A DNA stretch of 64,000 nt from Pithys albifrons albifrons (lineage: Eukaryota > Chordata > Aves > Passeriformes > Thamnophilidae): positions 20,817,795 through 20,881,794 of the forward strand of contig NC_092459.1 in assembly GCF_047495875.1 (NCBI RefSeq). Reading direction: 5' to 3'. The first letter of the stretch is position 1; each line of letters opens with the position of its first letter. Positions 11,835-22,648 of this stretch are shown one piece after another. The notes under the pieces are model-generated. The model worked only from the letters and a program-made list of their open reading frames with translations. It was not told the DNA's origin and did not search any database. The position numbers were made by a program, and so were the translations under genes.

Positions 11835-12451
11835 TGTCTTGGTTTGAGCTAGCAAACTGCCAGCTCCCCCAAGTACAGATAGAAAAGCCTCTTTCTGCCC
11901 ACCAAAGAAAGGAAGAAGGAAAGGGGGAAAAAACCTTCAAACTACGTTTATGCTACCACCACATGTGTTTTTACAGAAAGAAAGAGAAAATTAAAAAAAA
12001 AGTACAATCACGTGCACACAAGTTAGAAACAACAAGAAACAATTCCCCACTTCCTAACAAACACACAAATTCTGCTATCTTAACTACAAATTACTTTAAA
12101 AGACTTAGTCCCCAGGTAGACAAACCCAAGCAGAAAGGAGAGAACCAGAACAACACATTTTACTTTCCTGAGATAACTGGTGAGCCAATGGTGGACCTGG
12201 TCCTTCCCATCCCCCTGGGACAGCATCGTGCGTCCTCCCAAGAGGAGGGCTGAGAAGCAACTGCCTTAACCACTCCCACACAGGGAGTTCCTACTTCCCT
12301 GGAGATGATGTCATAATGTGGTATGGAATACAAAATTACTGGCTAGAAGAAGTCAACTGTTAGCTCAGCCCAGCTCAAGTCAGCTGACAGCTTCAGGCCT
12401 ACTCTGAAGTTTAAAACCTAAATTTAGGCCCACCTAGGTGAACCCATAACA
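11835..12451 (-). mobile_element. Solo LTR (ERVL-type, 5-bp TSD), reverse orientation
   Basis: A 617-bp LTR bounded by a perfect 5-bp direct repeat, CCTTT, at 11830-11834 and 12452-12456. On the minus strand it starts TGTTATGGGTTCACC and ends AAACCAAGACA, the usual TG...CA form. A second copy of its first half, in the opposite orientation, begins at 63682 and runs off the window. A 5-bp TSD suits class III (ERVL-like) or class I avian elements. An ATF/CREB-like TGACATCA (minus strand, 12306-12313) lies in U3 within a block shared by both copies. No retroviral coding sequence adjoins it, so it is a solo LTR. The open frame that crosses it on the plus strand (11669-12253) is a chance frame. Confidence 0.88.
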
Positions 12452-12587
12452 CCTTTGTTCAAAAAGAAGGAAAAACTGGGAGTTGAGGAGTGGTGGTAGT
12501 TCCCAGAAATCTCCTTGCAGTCAAAGTTGATCCCCAGGAAGAAAAGGTCTGCAGTGTGTCCCAAAGCACAGCTGTGACCCTTCTCTT

Positions 12588-12641
12588 ACTCTCTCTCAGT
12601 CTCTTTCTCTCTCTCTCTCTCTCACATACACACACAAACAC
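12588..12641. repeat. (CT)n/(CA)n microsatellite
   Basis: A CT-dinucleotide run passing into CA repeats, just outside the LTR at 11835-12451. The reverse-strand Arg/Glu-rich mini-frame over it is a translation of the repeat. Confidence 0.9.
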
Positions 12642-14274
12642 ACCACCTTCCTTGGTTTGAAACGTTTAACAAAAACCAACATGAAAACCAGAAAACCCCA
12701 CAAATAATGACACACTCAAATAAATGACTTTAGCAAAAGGCCATTAAGATGCTTTGGGGTAGAAGAGCATGACTTGTGTGAAGAAAAGGATGAGGAAATG
12801 GGAGCAAAGGCAGCAAAGTTAAAGCCTAAAAGATGGAGACATACTCCTCTGAGGTATCAATTGAAAAGGATGAGACAGACACAACAGTATGGAGTTGCAA
12901 CAAGGAAAATTTTCCATTTAATTTAAAATGTAAATTATGAAAAAGTATCGGACTCTTCATTACCATGTTCCTATTCAAAAGGAATTTCCTCTTAGGAAAA
13001 TAAAGTAACTTACAACAGAATATTAGGAAATGCTACCCAATTCAAACTTTAAACCATAAGTTGTACAGTTTGTTGCTACTGCCACAGTCTGCCAGAAACA
13101 GCATCTTCTACTTGAACTACAGTGATTATTTTAAGGGCCATTGCTTCATTGCATCCTTCCTGAAAACCTCTGATCATCCTAGTTTTTTTTTCTAAGAGGT
13201 ACCAACCCCTCTATTTTAGGCTAATGATATTGGTATTGTAGAGTATTTACATAGTAAACACATGCTTTTTGAGTAAACCCTGCTCTTGTAACACTGGAAA
13301 TTTAGCAGAAAGAGTAGCAGCTGAAAATGCCATGTTGAATGTCATATCCATCTGACAAGTTTGGTCAAACTATTAACCTAAGCCACCACAACAGCTGAAG
13401 AAGAAATCTCTTTGACAGCTGCCTTGTCAAGAGAGAAATACAGAAAAGCTCATATATTCATGCTCAGAGGAATAATTGGCTACTTTGATTTTAAAAATGC
13501 TAATATTGAAGCAGTAATAGTTATTTCCATTAAAATCTCTCAAGTGGTACTTATAAATATCTTCCTCAAAATCTGTCATATTTCTTAACATAATGTATAT
13601 ACTATTAATATGTAACAAAATTATGATCAATTGACCTCTCACTTGTTAGAAATACCTTTAAATATATACTAATAATATCCATTGGGTATCACCATCCTTG
13701 AAAAAGATCTAGCCTAAACGAAAATAAAGTGGACAATAAATGCAAAACATTACTATTCAAGTCTAGCTTGCCAAAAGCAAAAGCAAAGCAAAGCATAAAA
13801 TAAAAATTAAAAAAAAGTAGAAATAAGATCACAGTTTCAGCAGTGCCTCTCACCATTAAGCACAACACCCAAACTAGGCACTCTATTCACACTATCTGCC
13901 ACCACAGGCAATGATGGTGAGAAGAAAAAAAAAAGAGATAATTTTCCCTGTTTCATTTTTACTATTTGTATTTTTTACTACATCACTTCATTGTTTTTTT
14001 TCTTCACAGGCCTTGAATCTTTAATGTAAGTTTTTTGTTTTTTTTTTTACTTGCTTCCCTGCACTTCCTATGTAATGACTCTGAGGTTTGGTATGAAAAA
14101 TTGGATATCATGCATCAACTAAGGTCTTTCCAGTGCTAAAAAGAAAGAAAGGTTTCTTTTACATTGCTCCTATTTTCCTCTTCATACATCCCGGTATAGA
14201 GTTTTGTATTCTTTTATCCTGTGCAGCAATTTGACAGTTGTTGATATGAATTGCTGATAAAACTAAAGACCTCT
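12642..14274. other. Unique AT-rich non-coding sequence
   Basis: No gene, LTR boundary or CR1 tail recognised. The right edge is the CCTCT target-site copy (14270-14274) of the next LTR. Confidence 0.55.
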
Positions 14275-14903
14275 TGTCCTAGTTCAGCAGGAGGGACCAG
14301 CTAACCCTGTGTGCGGGTGATCAAAGCTGTGTATTCTACCCCCTCTATTCATTCCCCAAGGTCAATGGGCCATTAGCAGCAGCTGCCCAGGGAGCCATTA
14401 TCACCTTCACACCCAGCCTGAGGGGGGCGGAGCTGCTAATGGGCCATCAACAGTTCAACACCCCCTGGCTCCCAGAGTTAATCACCCATTGTGTGAGTCC
14501 CCGCCCAGGGGGAGGGACTGAGTGCTCCCTGAGGGTACATAAGGGGTGGGTAAGAAGACCGCGGGAACCTCTCGTCGGATTCAGAGCAGCAGCAGGACCT
14601 TGACAGGAGGAGATCCCTGCTCTCGCCCAGACCACAGCCCTTGCCTGCACCAACAGGTTTTTCTTTTCCTTTTGCTCTGGACTTGGGGGAGCCACAGGGG
14701 TCTCAGCACAAGGGCAAACAAACCCCTTTTGGGTTTGTGCCCCAGGACACTGGGTTATACTGCTGGGGTTTTGTGAGTTGAAAGCAATTTCCCTTGTTTG
14801 TCAGTGTTGTTATTGTAATATTATTATTAAATTTTAGGTCTGACTTATAATCTCTCTCGTGGTGAGTTCATTTCCCCTGCTGGTTCGCCTTTAAACCAGC
14901 ACA
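14275..14903 (+). mobile_element. Solo LTR (ERVL-type, 5-bp TSD), forward
   Basis: A 629-bp LTR bounded by a perfect 5-bp direct repeat, CCTCT, at 14270-14274 and 14904-14908. It starts TGTCCTAGTTCAGC and ends CTTTAAACCAGCACA, so the ends carry an imperfect inverted repeat around a TGTCCT.../...CAGCACA core. It is markedly more G+C-rich than the flanks. A TATA-like TACATAAG (14536-14543) precedes the presumed R region, and an ATTAAA-type poly(A) signal sits in the AT-rich stretch at about 14820-14835. The TSD length and TGTCCT start resemble avian ERVL LTRs. No internal proviral sequence adjoins it. It is a different family from the LTR at 11835. Confidence 0.87.
14536..14543 (+). promoter_or_regulatory. 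TATA-like box of the LTR at 14275
   Basis: TACATAAG in the middle of the LTR, following a G+C-rich U3 and preceding the presumed transcription start. Assigned from position only. Confidence 0.4.
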
Positions 14904-14908
14904 CCTCT

Positions 14909-17399
14909 GTTAAGTTTTTCCAGAATGTCAACCTTTATACTTCTGCACTAGTCACTTAGCTGTTAGTTTAGGGGTGTTTGATAAAGCTTGAAATACAGGC
15001 CTTCACAGGTTTTGGAATCAGATTATTTTGAAAAACTACCCAAGAAGACCATAACACCAAGAGAACACTTTCACTACTTAGCTTTATTTATTTTTCTGTA
15101 CCGATTTAGTTTCAATATGTGCCCTGAAAAGACACATAAAAAACAACAATAAAAAAGTCTTAAGGCATTTTCATAAGTTTTCTGTGACCACTGTATCATG
15201 TTCTTTCTATTAGCCTACTCTTTTTTTGGAAAATATAAAAGGAGTGGCAGTAAGTATCAACCAGCCAATAAATTCTTTAATGGATCATTCTTCAAGAAAT
15301 TAAAATCTCTTGTGAGGTCTTAATTTGTCCTGTGTAGACAGTACTCATTCTGTTACATCCCTTTTACATAATAGCATAATATTCTCTCTTAATAAATAGA
15401 AAATCCCTAATAGTTCTTTAGTGTATTGCTAAAATCCTGTTCTATTTTACAATCCAGAAAAATGATTTTATGCTGTTAACGCTTTCATCTGTTCCAAATA
15501 ACTCCCATGAAGGCACTCCAGGAGGCAGAGATAAAAAAATTGAGTGGGTTTGTATAGTAATGGTCTAGAAGAAATTTGTGTGATATGAATTAAGAACTTT
15601 AACCTAGACTCAGCACACTTTAGTAGTATGTGAAAAATTCAACACTTCTAACTCTGAAATTAAACTGTATAACTATGATATTTCATTCATAGATTTAGCT
15701 GTAATTGCTAATATGGGAGTCTTGTTATAGGCAGTGCTTTGAAAAAGTTCCTACTTGTGTACTGTGAAACACACTGTAAATACTGGTGGTTCTGATGTGG
15801 TTTTGTTTGTTGGTGGTTTTTTGTGGGTTTTGTTTGTTTGTTTTTTGTTTTTTAATTAGGACATTCTTTACCTCCAAAATTGAATAGTTTTGTCTGCCAG
15901 TAAAGCAATGCACTCAGGTTTATCTAACCTTCCCAAGTTTCTGACACCAATCATTTATCTTTACATTCATGCATAATTTGCAGGAAAGCTGTAATTTTCG
16001 CAATTGATAATGATCTCTTAATTTAGTTTGTTTTGTGGGTTTCCTAGATATGAATAATCTGTATTTGTATTTTGTTTTTTTTTTCTTTCTAACCTTTTGA
16101 CTATTAAGGCCTTCACACTATTTGGCATAGGTGCCTCAGCCACTGAATCTTAAGTCATAATTAATTTTCAGGCAAGTTATTATTACGGTATTTCTCCTTG
16201 TTGCCCTTCTGATCTTCTTCAGCCGTCTTTTAGAATATTGCTGTTTTGTTATTTACATTGACCTACATTTAAATCCTATGATTGCTATGGTTTGATAGCC
16301 AGGACTGATTTTAGCAAGAGGTATATTAAGAACAATTAGAGATTAGCACCGTTACAACTGAACACTAATATCTTGTATCCACTGAAAACTAGGTGTAAGT
16401 AAATTTAAAAAAAAAAACCAAACCACACATATATTTTTCAAATCCAAATTACATATTTTTTGAGTCAAAATTGCAATAATATGAGATACTTTTGAGTGAA
16501 ACATTTGCAACTACTTATACTATATAGCTCTCATATAAAAAAATGTAATAAATACAAGATAGAACATTAATCTCTGTTGATGGCATACAATCCACAAGGA
16601 AAGATTACTCATCTGTTTAACTTATCAGAGAAGGAACAGATTTCTCTGAATATCATAAGAAGTATTTTTCCCATTAGCTCTCTATGTATTTGGTGGCACT
16701 GCATATTTCACTTTTCTGTTATGCATCAGTATTCTCATGATGACATTTTAAAAGAAAATGCAACAGCATTTAATGAGCAGTATGATACTGCCCAGCTGTG
16801 TTTTGTGTCACTGACTGCATTCATAAATTGGGTCAGAGAAATAGTGTGATTTTGCTGTGAGCCTGTCATTGTCTCCACTTACCATGTGCAGGTTTGGATC
16901 TCTGAGCAGTTTTGATGTACATGCACTAGATATTCCCAGTGCTTCAAAGGGGCATTAGGTTAAAAACCAGCCCGTTAGCTAAACCATCACTGAGTCATCC
17001 AGTGTGCACATAGTTTTTTTGTCTCCAGTGAGCTTTGCATTGTATTTACTGAAAGCTTTTTGCCGAGGAGAAAAACAAAATCTGACCCAAAGCAAAGCCC
17101 TGACCTTATACAGTGCAGGACTCTCAACATTAGCCACTTCTAATGGTCTGCCTCCACTGCACCTAATTATTTGTTAATGCAGGAATAGTCTTTTAGTGGC
17201 CTCGGTTTACTGAGTCATTCACAACATGTAAACATTTCTACATGCATAAAGATGGAGAGTTTCCTAAAGAATTTTTAGGTAAAACATGATCTCACCAAAA
17301 CTACAGAAGTCAGCTTGGACTGTGTCTTTTACTACAGTTATTTTAGGAAAAAGCTTTTAATTCCCTTAAATATAAAAAATGCTTTACATATAGATATGT
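14909..17399. other. Unique AT-rich non-coding sequence
   Basis: Contains the GT-rich low-complexity tract at 15798-15853 and otherwise no recognisable element. The 90-codon frame at 16577-16849 (plus) has no domain or splice context. Confidence 0.55.
15798..15853. repeat. (TTTG)n-like GT-rich low-complexity tract
   Basis: Imperfect TTTG/TTTTG/TGGTGG repeats over about 55 bp. Confidence 0.8.
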
Positions 17400-17981
17400 G
17401 GCATGGCCAGCAGGTCGAAGGAGGTCATTCTGCTGCTTTACTTCACACTGATGAGATCCCACCTGCAGTGCTGCATGCAGGTCTGAGGTCCCCACCACAG
17501 GAAGGGTGTTGACCTGTTGGCGCAAGACCAAAGTAGGCCACCAAGATGATTAGAGGGATGGAGCACCTCTCCTACAAGAAAACGCTAAGAGAATTGTGAT
17601 TGTTCAGCTGGAAAAGAAAAGCCTTTGGGGTGACCTATTGTGGCCTTTCAGTAAATGAAGAGAGTCTACAAGAAAGATGGAGAGGCTTTTTACCAGGCCA
17701 TGTAGTGACAGGACCAGGGGGAATGGTTTCAAACTGGGAGTAGGTTTTTATTAGATATTAGGAGGCGGTCCTTCACTGTGAGAGTGGTGAGGCACTGAAA
17801 CAGGAGGTTGCCCAGAGAAGTTGTGGCTGGCTGCCCTATCCCTCAAGTGTTCAAGGCCAGGCTACATGGAGCTCTGAGTAACCTGGAGTAGTGAAAGGTG
17901 TCCTTGTCTATGGCAGGTGGGCTGGAACTAGATGAGCTTTAAGGTCCTTTCCAACCTAAACCATTCTGTGATTCTATTCTC
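17400..17981 (+). mobile_element. CR1 LINE 3' fragment, forward
   Basis: About 580 bp of CR1: the last part of ORF2 (GCATGGCCAGCAGGTCG, the region encoding SMTSRSREV-like residues), then the C-terminal FSLEKR-equivalent region, then the full 3' UTR ending CCATTCTGTGATTCTATT. It belongs to the same 3' UTR type as the copy at 37297 (shared GATATTAGGAGG, CTTCACTGTGAG and GAGTAACC blocks). Multiple indels break the reading frame (for example after 17512). The 5' truncation is typical of target-primed reverse transcription. Confidence 0.93.
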
Positions 17982-20119
17982 TGCATACATATATAAAGCA
18001 TTCACCAATAGGTTTGTACAAAGTAAGTTCTGGAATATTAACTGAATTTTTTTTTTCTTTGCAAATATGATTTTTTCAAAACTATTCTGGTTTAGTATAT
18101 TTAGCTGCTGGGGCACACACATTAGAGACAGAGATAGCAGTTTCTTAGCTTTGAAGGACCTGGGTTTGGTGTCTGATCCCTAAAGCAAAATTCAACTGCA
18201 TTAGACATCTAAGGTTCTTATGCACTGCAACATTAAATGCCTCAAACCTGAAGATGACAGTAAACAATGCAGTAAGCTAATCATCTTTGAAAGGTTGATG
18301 ATACCTTAAATAATTTACTGCAGACTGGTACAGCTCTCCACTAAGGATTCACAATCCGGAAACATCTCATAGCCTCGGATCCCTACAATGTCTTGTGATA
18401 AGAAAGGGTACATTTGAGTCACTCCAAAAGGATATACTCTTTTTATCTATTTAAGTAACTAAATTAGATGCCAAAATCTCCTGTAGAGAATATTTTCTCT
18501 GATAGCTTGGTGATGTACTCAGTAAGTCAATGCACTAATCATTGTATGAGGCTTGTTCTTGTCTTTCTTTTGCCTTTGGCGTTTTTAACCCAGTTCTTCT
18601 AATTCTTATCTGTGAACCTCATCAACAAAGTTTTGAAGTAGACATATTTTTTATTGCTTCCAGATAAACTGTGCCACTGCTCAGAATGGATCTGGAAATG
18701 CATGTTTTTGTATGCCAGAAACAACTGGAGCAAGCCAGCTAGATGAAGGGACTCTGGCTTCTATCCTTTCCTCTAGACAAATCATATCTACATTATACAG
18801 CTACTGTTTCATGTAAAATTCATCAACATTCCTCCACACAGGAACCCAGAAGTCCCCTCTCCCTATGAGCATTACAAAGAATTAGCCAGAAAATTAATGC
18901 CCAGCTTTTTTCCAAAAGTCCTTAGGCTAGTACCCCATCTGGCAGTGAACAGCTTACATTCACTGTTTGAAGAATTCCTCCTGTAAATCTTTATATGAAA
19001 AGAAAATGAATTTAAAAAAGTCTTAGAAATCATCAGAAATCCTGAGGTAATGGTGAGAGCCCCAGTTTCTCAGTTCCCAGAGTTTATTGCCAATAAGGGC
19101 TGTTTATTTCAGTAAAAAATATCTGTTTAATTTACAAAAAGCTATAGACACATAACATTCCTTGCCATGTAATGATAAAGCTTCAACATGTAAAATGAGG
19201 GGAGATGGACGCCTATACATTTTATGGAGAAAAGTAAGCAAATGAAAAAATCAAGAGGGCATTCCTGCAGATCTAAACTCAGTTAGAGATGATCACCCTC
19301 TGAAGGCTTTCACAAGAAAATTACTCAAATCCCATTGGCTGTAAACTGAATATGCATTCTCAGTTTAGGAAGACTTCATCTCATAGTATAAGATCAGACC
19401 AGATAATGTGGGCTAATTTGATTTACAGCTGTATGACAAATGTTCAGGTCAGACAAGAAGATGGAAATTTTGTTTCTTGAGTTCAGACAGCAGTTGGGTA
19501 GATTTTTTGTAACTTTGACATTAAACGTTAGACTAAAACCCGCTTTTAGGCATTGAAAGTATTTTCTGGCATGGACCTGACTCTGCAACACAATCACATG
19601 CTCCTAAGACTCATTCAGATAAAAAAGATGCAACAGTTTGCAGTGAACCAATGCTAAAAATCTGCTGCAGCCTGTTTTGTTTTTTTTTCCTATATCAAGT
19701 TAATATGCTGTTTTCTTTGGTTCAGTAAGTTTGAATTAGAATATCAAGTTCTTAGACACATTCTAAGTTTGGGATGTATTGCAGATTTATAGATAAGTCT
19801 TAGCAATTTCTCAAAATTCTGTGCATTGTGATGCCAAAGGGGTTTTCTGATTTTTTTCATTTTTATAGATTTTAGAAGTATTTGTAACTGTAACAAATGT
19901 AGTGTTCATATTTGTAACAGCTTAAATTCATTGTTTATATATCCTAACCCCTACCACAGATTAGTAGCTCAAATTCTTTTAGCTATTCAGGCTTTCTTCA
20001 AGGTACAAGAGCTGACAACTATCAGAAAGGCCTGCAAAACAAGACCAAACCTAAACCAACAACCTTGAGTCTGAAAACACTGGAAGAACTCCAAAGCCTG
20101 AGGAAGAAGAGCTGATGAA
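17982..20119. other. Unique AT-rich non-coding sequence
   Basis: No element or open frame of note recognised. Confidence 0.55.
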
Positions 20120-20390
20120 GAACAGAGGGTCCCAGTGACCCCAGCCCCAAAATCCTGTGGGATGGCACAGGGGTGGGACTGGGGCTGGACTGAGAGATGT
20201 GTAAACTGGGGATTGGGTGGGCAATATTATAAAAACCATGGAAATCAGTGTTCTAGGAAGAAGGGGGCAGCACGAAGATGTCATCAGGTATTCCTAAAAG
20301 CCCTAAGCCTGGCCATTAAAGAATGTACCTTTTTGTCTTATCCCACATTAATTTGGCTCAGAGTCCTGCTTTTGGGGGCACTCACAGCAA
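20120..20390 (+). mobile_element. LTR-like 3' half (U3 end-R-U5) of an endogenous retrovirus
   Basis: The stretch has the layout of the downstream half of a retroviral LTR: a TATA-like ATTATAAAAACC at about 20226-20237, a purine-rich GGAAGAAGGGGGCAG block, an ATTAAAGAATG poly(A)-signal-like block at about 20315-20325, and a U5-like T/C-rich end finishing GGGGGCACTCACA. I recall this combination from avian ERVL-type LTRs, but I could not find a TG start or a TSD, so the left boundary is arbitrary. The forward open frame at 20135-20461 crossing it is not convincing as a gene. Confidence 0.42.
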
Positions 20391-22279
20391 CAATTGTAAC
20401 AAGATCCTATGAAAGGCCTGAAAAGTTAATAGCATGTATGCCTGGCTCTTATGCTATTTGAAAAGGTCTATACTTGATGCATTCCAGCAATAATGTAACC
20501 TATTCTCCAGGTAAGAGATGGTAAAATTTAATTTACTAGTTAAAGAAGTAAGAGGGAATTTCTATAAGTCATTACTATCTCAGTCACTGGAAGATGTCTT
20601 CTGCTAGGAGAGTTGATAGCATCCAAGTGTCAGAACTAGCTCCCTCCTGTTTTGAAAGATGTAGATATGTGAGTTTGCACCTTTTGTCACCAAGCTGTGT
20701 ATGTACAGTAAAAAAAAAATCACAACACCGAAGACATGTTGAACACATTGTAGGATCAAAAAGTAAAGAGTGCCAATAAGATTAAATCAGTTATCATTAG
20801 CTGATATTACCAAAACATTGCAACACCATATTTAGTGAAAATTAGAAATGCAAAGGTAATGATGAATAAAAGAATTTGTGCATTTAAATACTGCTCATTA
20901 CTTTCTGTCCATGCTTCACTGAAGCACAATAAGAAAGTCTATTTTATATATATCAATAAGGTTTAATTACCCTACTGCATACACACTGAGGCTTTTTCAA
21001 TTACTGCAGACCTAGATAAAGCATGAAATCACATCTTGAAGAAATCTTGATTTTAAATAATTTCAAAACTCTTTGTATTTCTATTGTGTTAAATTTATTC
21101 AAATAATGTTGTCAGCAAAGAAAAATATGTTACTGCTATACAGATTTTGGTTACAGTAGGCTTAAGGCTTTCTAACCAGCCTTAGTAGAACTTGTGAAAG
21201 CTCAAAGAAATTCTTGGTTTAAGTGAAAACACAGAGATTAAAATGAGTTTTATTCATTGTTTCGAATACTGTAGTTATGCGTTTTTTGACTGGAGGTGTG
21301 GAACACAAAATTCTCCTTGATTTTAATATATCTGATATAAAATATGTACTTCATAGCTGATTATTTCCAAGGCAGAACAAGGCAGTCAAAAATATGTCAG
21401 TGATAACACTATTGTCTCAAAGCCCATCTCCAAAATTCTTTCATTTGCTCAGAACTGAAAGAGCTTGTTCTTATGTCTCACAATTATAAAGAACTAGAAT
21501 TCTGAGCTAGTTACTATGCTTTACTGCCTCTTGGTCATCTATTAATTGTCCTGATTAACATGTATTAACACTGTCTGAAGCATTCTGGAATGCTCTAAAA
21601 TCACACGGCCACTGGGAAAGCAGACTTAAGCTACTTGAATCACAGAGTCAAGTCAGTCAATATCAAGAAAAGCATCTTTAGACACAGCTCTCTACAAAAG
21701 TTCTTTCAATTAATTTGCCATGCTAAAATAACAAGAACAACCAACTTATACCAATATTGAATTCCACAATGAAGGAAATAACCCACTTTGGTTTTTAATA
21801 AGGGCTGGATATTGTTCCTTTGGGCACTCAGTCTACTGGTTAGAGAAAACAACATAATCCACCTTGCACAACGATACTGATTAACTAGTTTTACAATAAA
21901 TCCTGGAAGCAGATTCTGCCTGGATGTGTATATAAAAGAAAATCAAGAGATAGCAGATATCACATAGGAACTCTCACATGTGCCAGACTGTTCGAGAGGC
22001 ATCTTTCTTTCTCCATCTCAGGGTGAGACTGTGAATTTTGGAACAATCCAACCATTTCTAAATTCAGTTTCTGATGTGTACATGGTACTTGTCAAGAGAC
22101 TAAGGGCAACATCACATATGTATTTTTTGCTAATAAACAAAGCACTTTGTAATTAGCTGTTGTTGGCTCCAAGATTCATGACATTTAGTTTCTACACAGA
22201 TTTGGGTCACCTGAAAATTCTAGTGCCATCACACACATTTCAGAAGGGGACTAGTTGTGCTGTCTAAAGCCAAAGACCT

Positions 22280-22310
<31 letters not shown>

Positions 22311-22578
22311 ATAACCCTCAAGACCTTTAAATAGTTTCAACACCTCAACATCTCTTCTTGGACATCTACATAGTTATCTTATAGTAAGAATCTTTGAGGA
22401 TTCCTTTTCATTGAAGGGAAAATTCTGCCAGATACCCAGTACTTATGTGTCTAACCAAATAATTTAGAAATATTCTCTGACAGTAAATTATCAATGTAAT
22501 AGAGTTTTTGAGAAGATATTATGCATGAAGGTGTAAATGCATCACTGGCACATAAGGTAAAGACTTCTATGCCTTGGA
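20391..22578. other. Unique AT-rich non-coding sequence
   Basis: Holds the GA microsatellite at 22280-22306. A small inverted repeat (AGCATTC/GAATGCT, 21579-21594) contains a TTCTGGAA core. Nothing else recognised. Confidence 0.5.
22280..22306. repeat. (GA)n microsatellite
   Basis: About 13 uninterrupted GA units; likely length-polymorphic. Confidence 0.95.
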
Positions 22579-22648
22579 GGATACCTGTTGGACTCATTTA
22601 TCCTTGTAGGTTCTTTCCAGCTTAGCATATTCTGTGATTCTGTAATAC
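22579..22648 (+). mobile_element. CR1 LINE extreme 3' tail remnant
   Basis: About 70 bp matching the last part of a CR1 3' UTR: a GTTGGACTC start, TCCTTGTAGGTTC, a TTCCAGCTTAG block and the terminal ATTCTGTGATTCTGT octamers. The very short length reflects extreme 5' truncation. No coding content. Confidence 0.78.

Noticed and set aside
11669..12253. 194-codon forward frame
   Set aside because: It runs antisense through the minus-strand LTR and its flank; no domain, and the composition follows the repeat.
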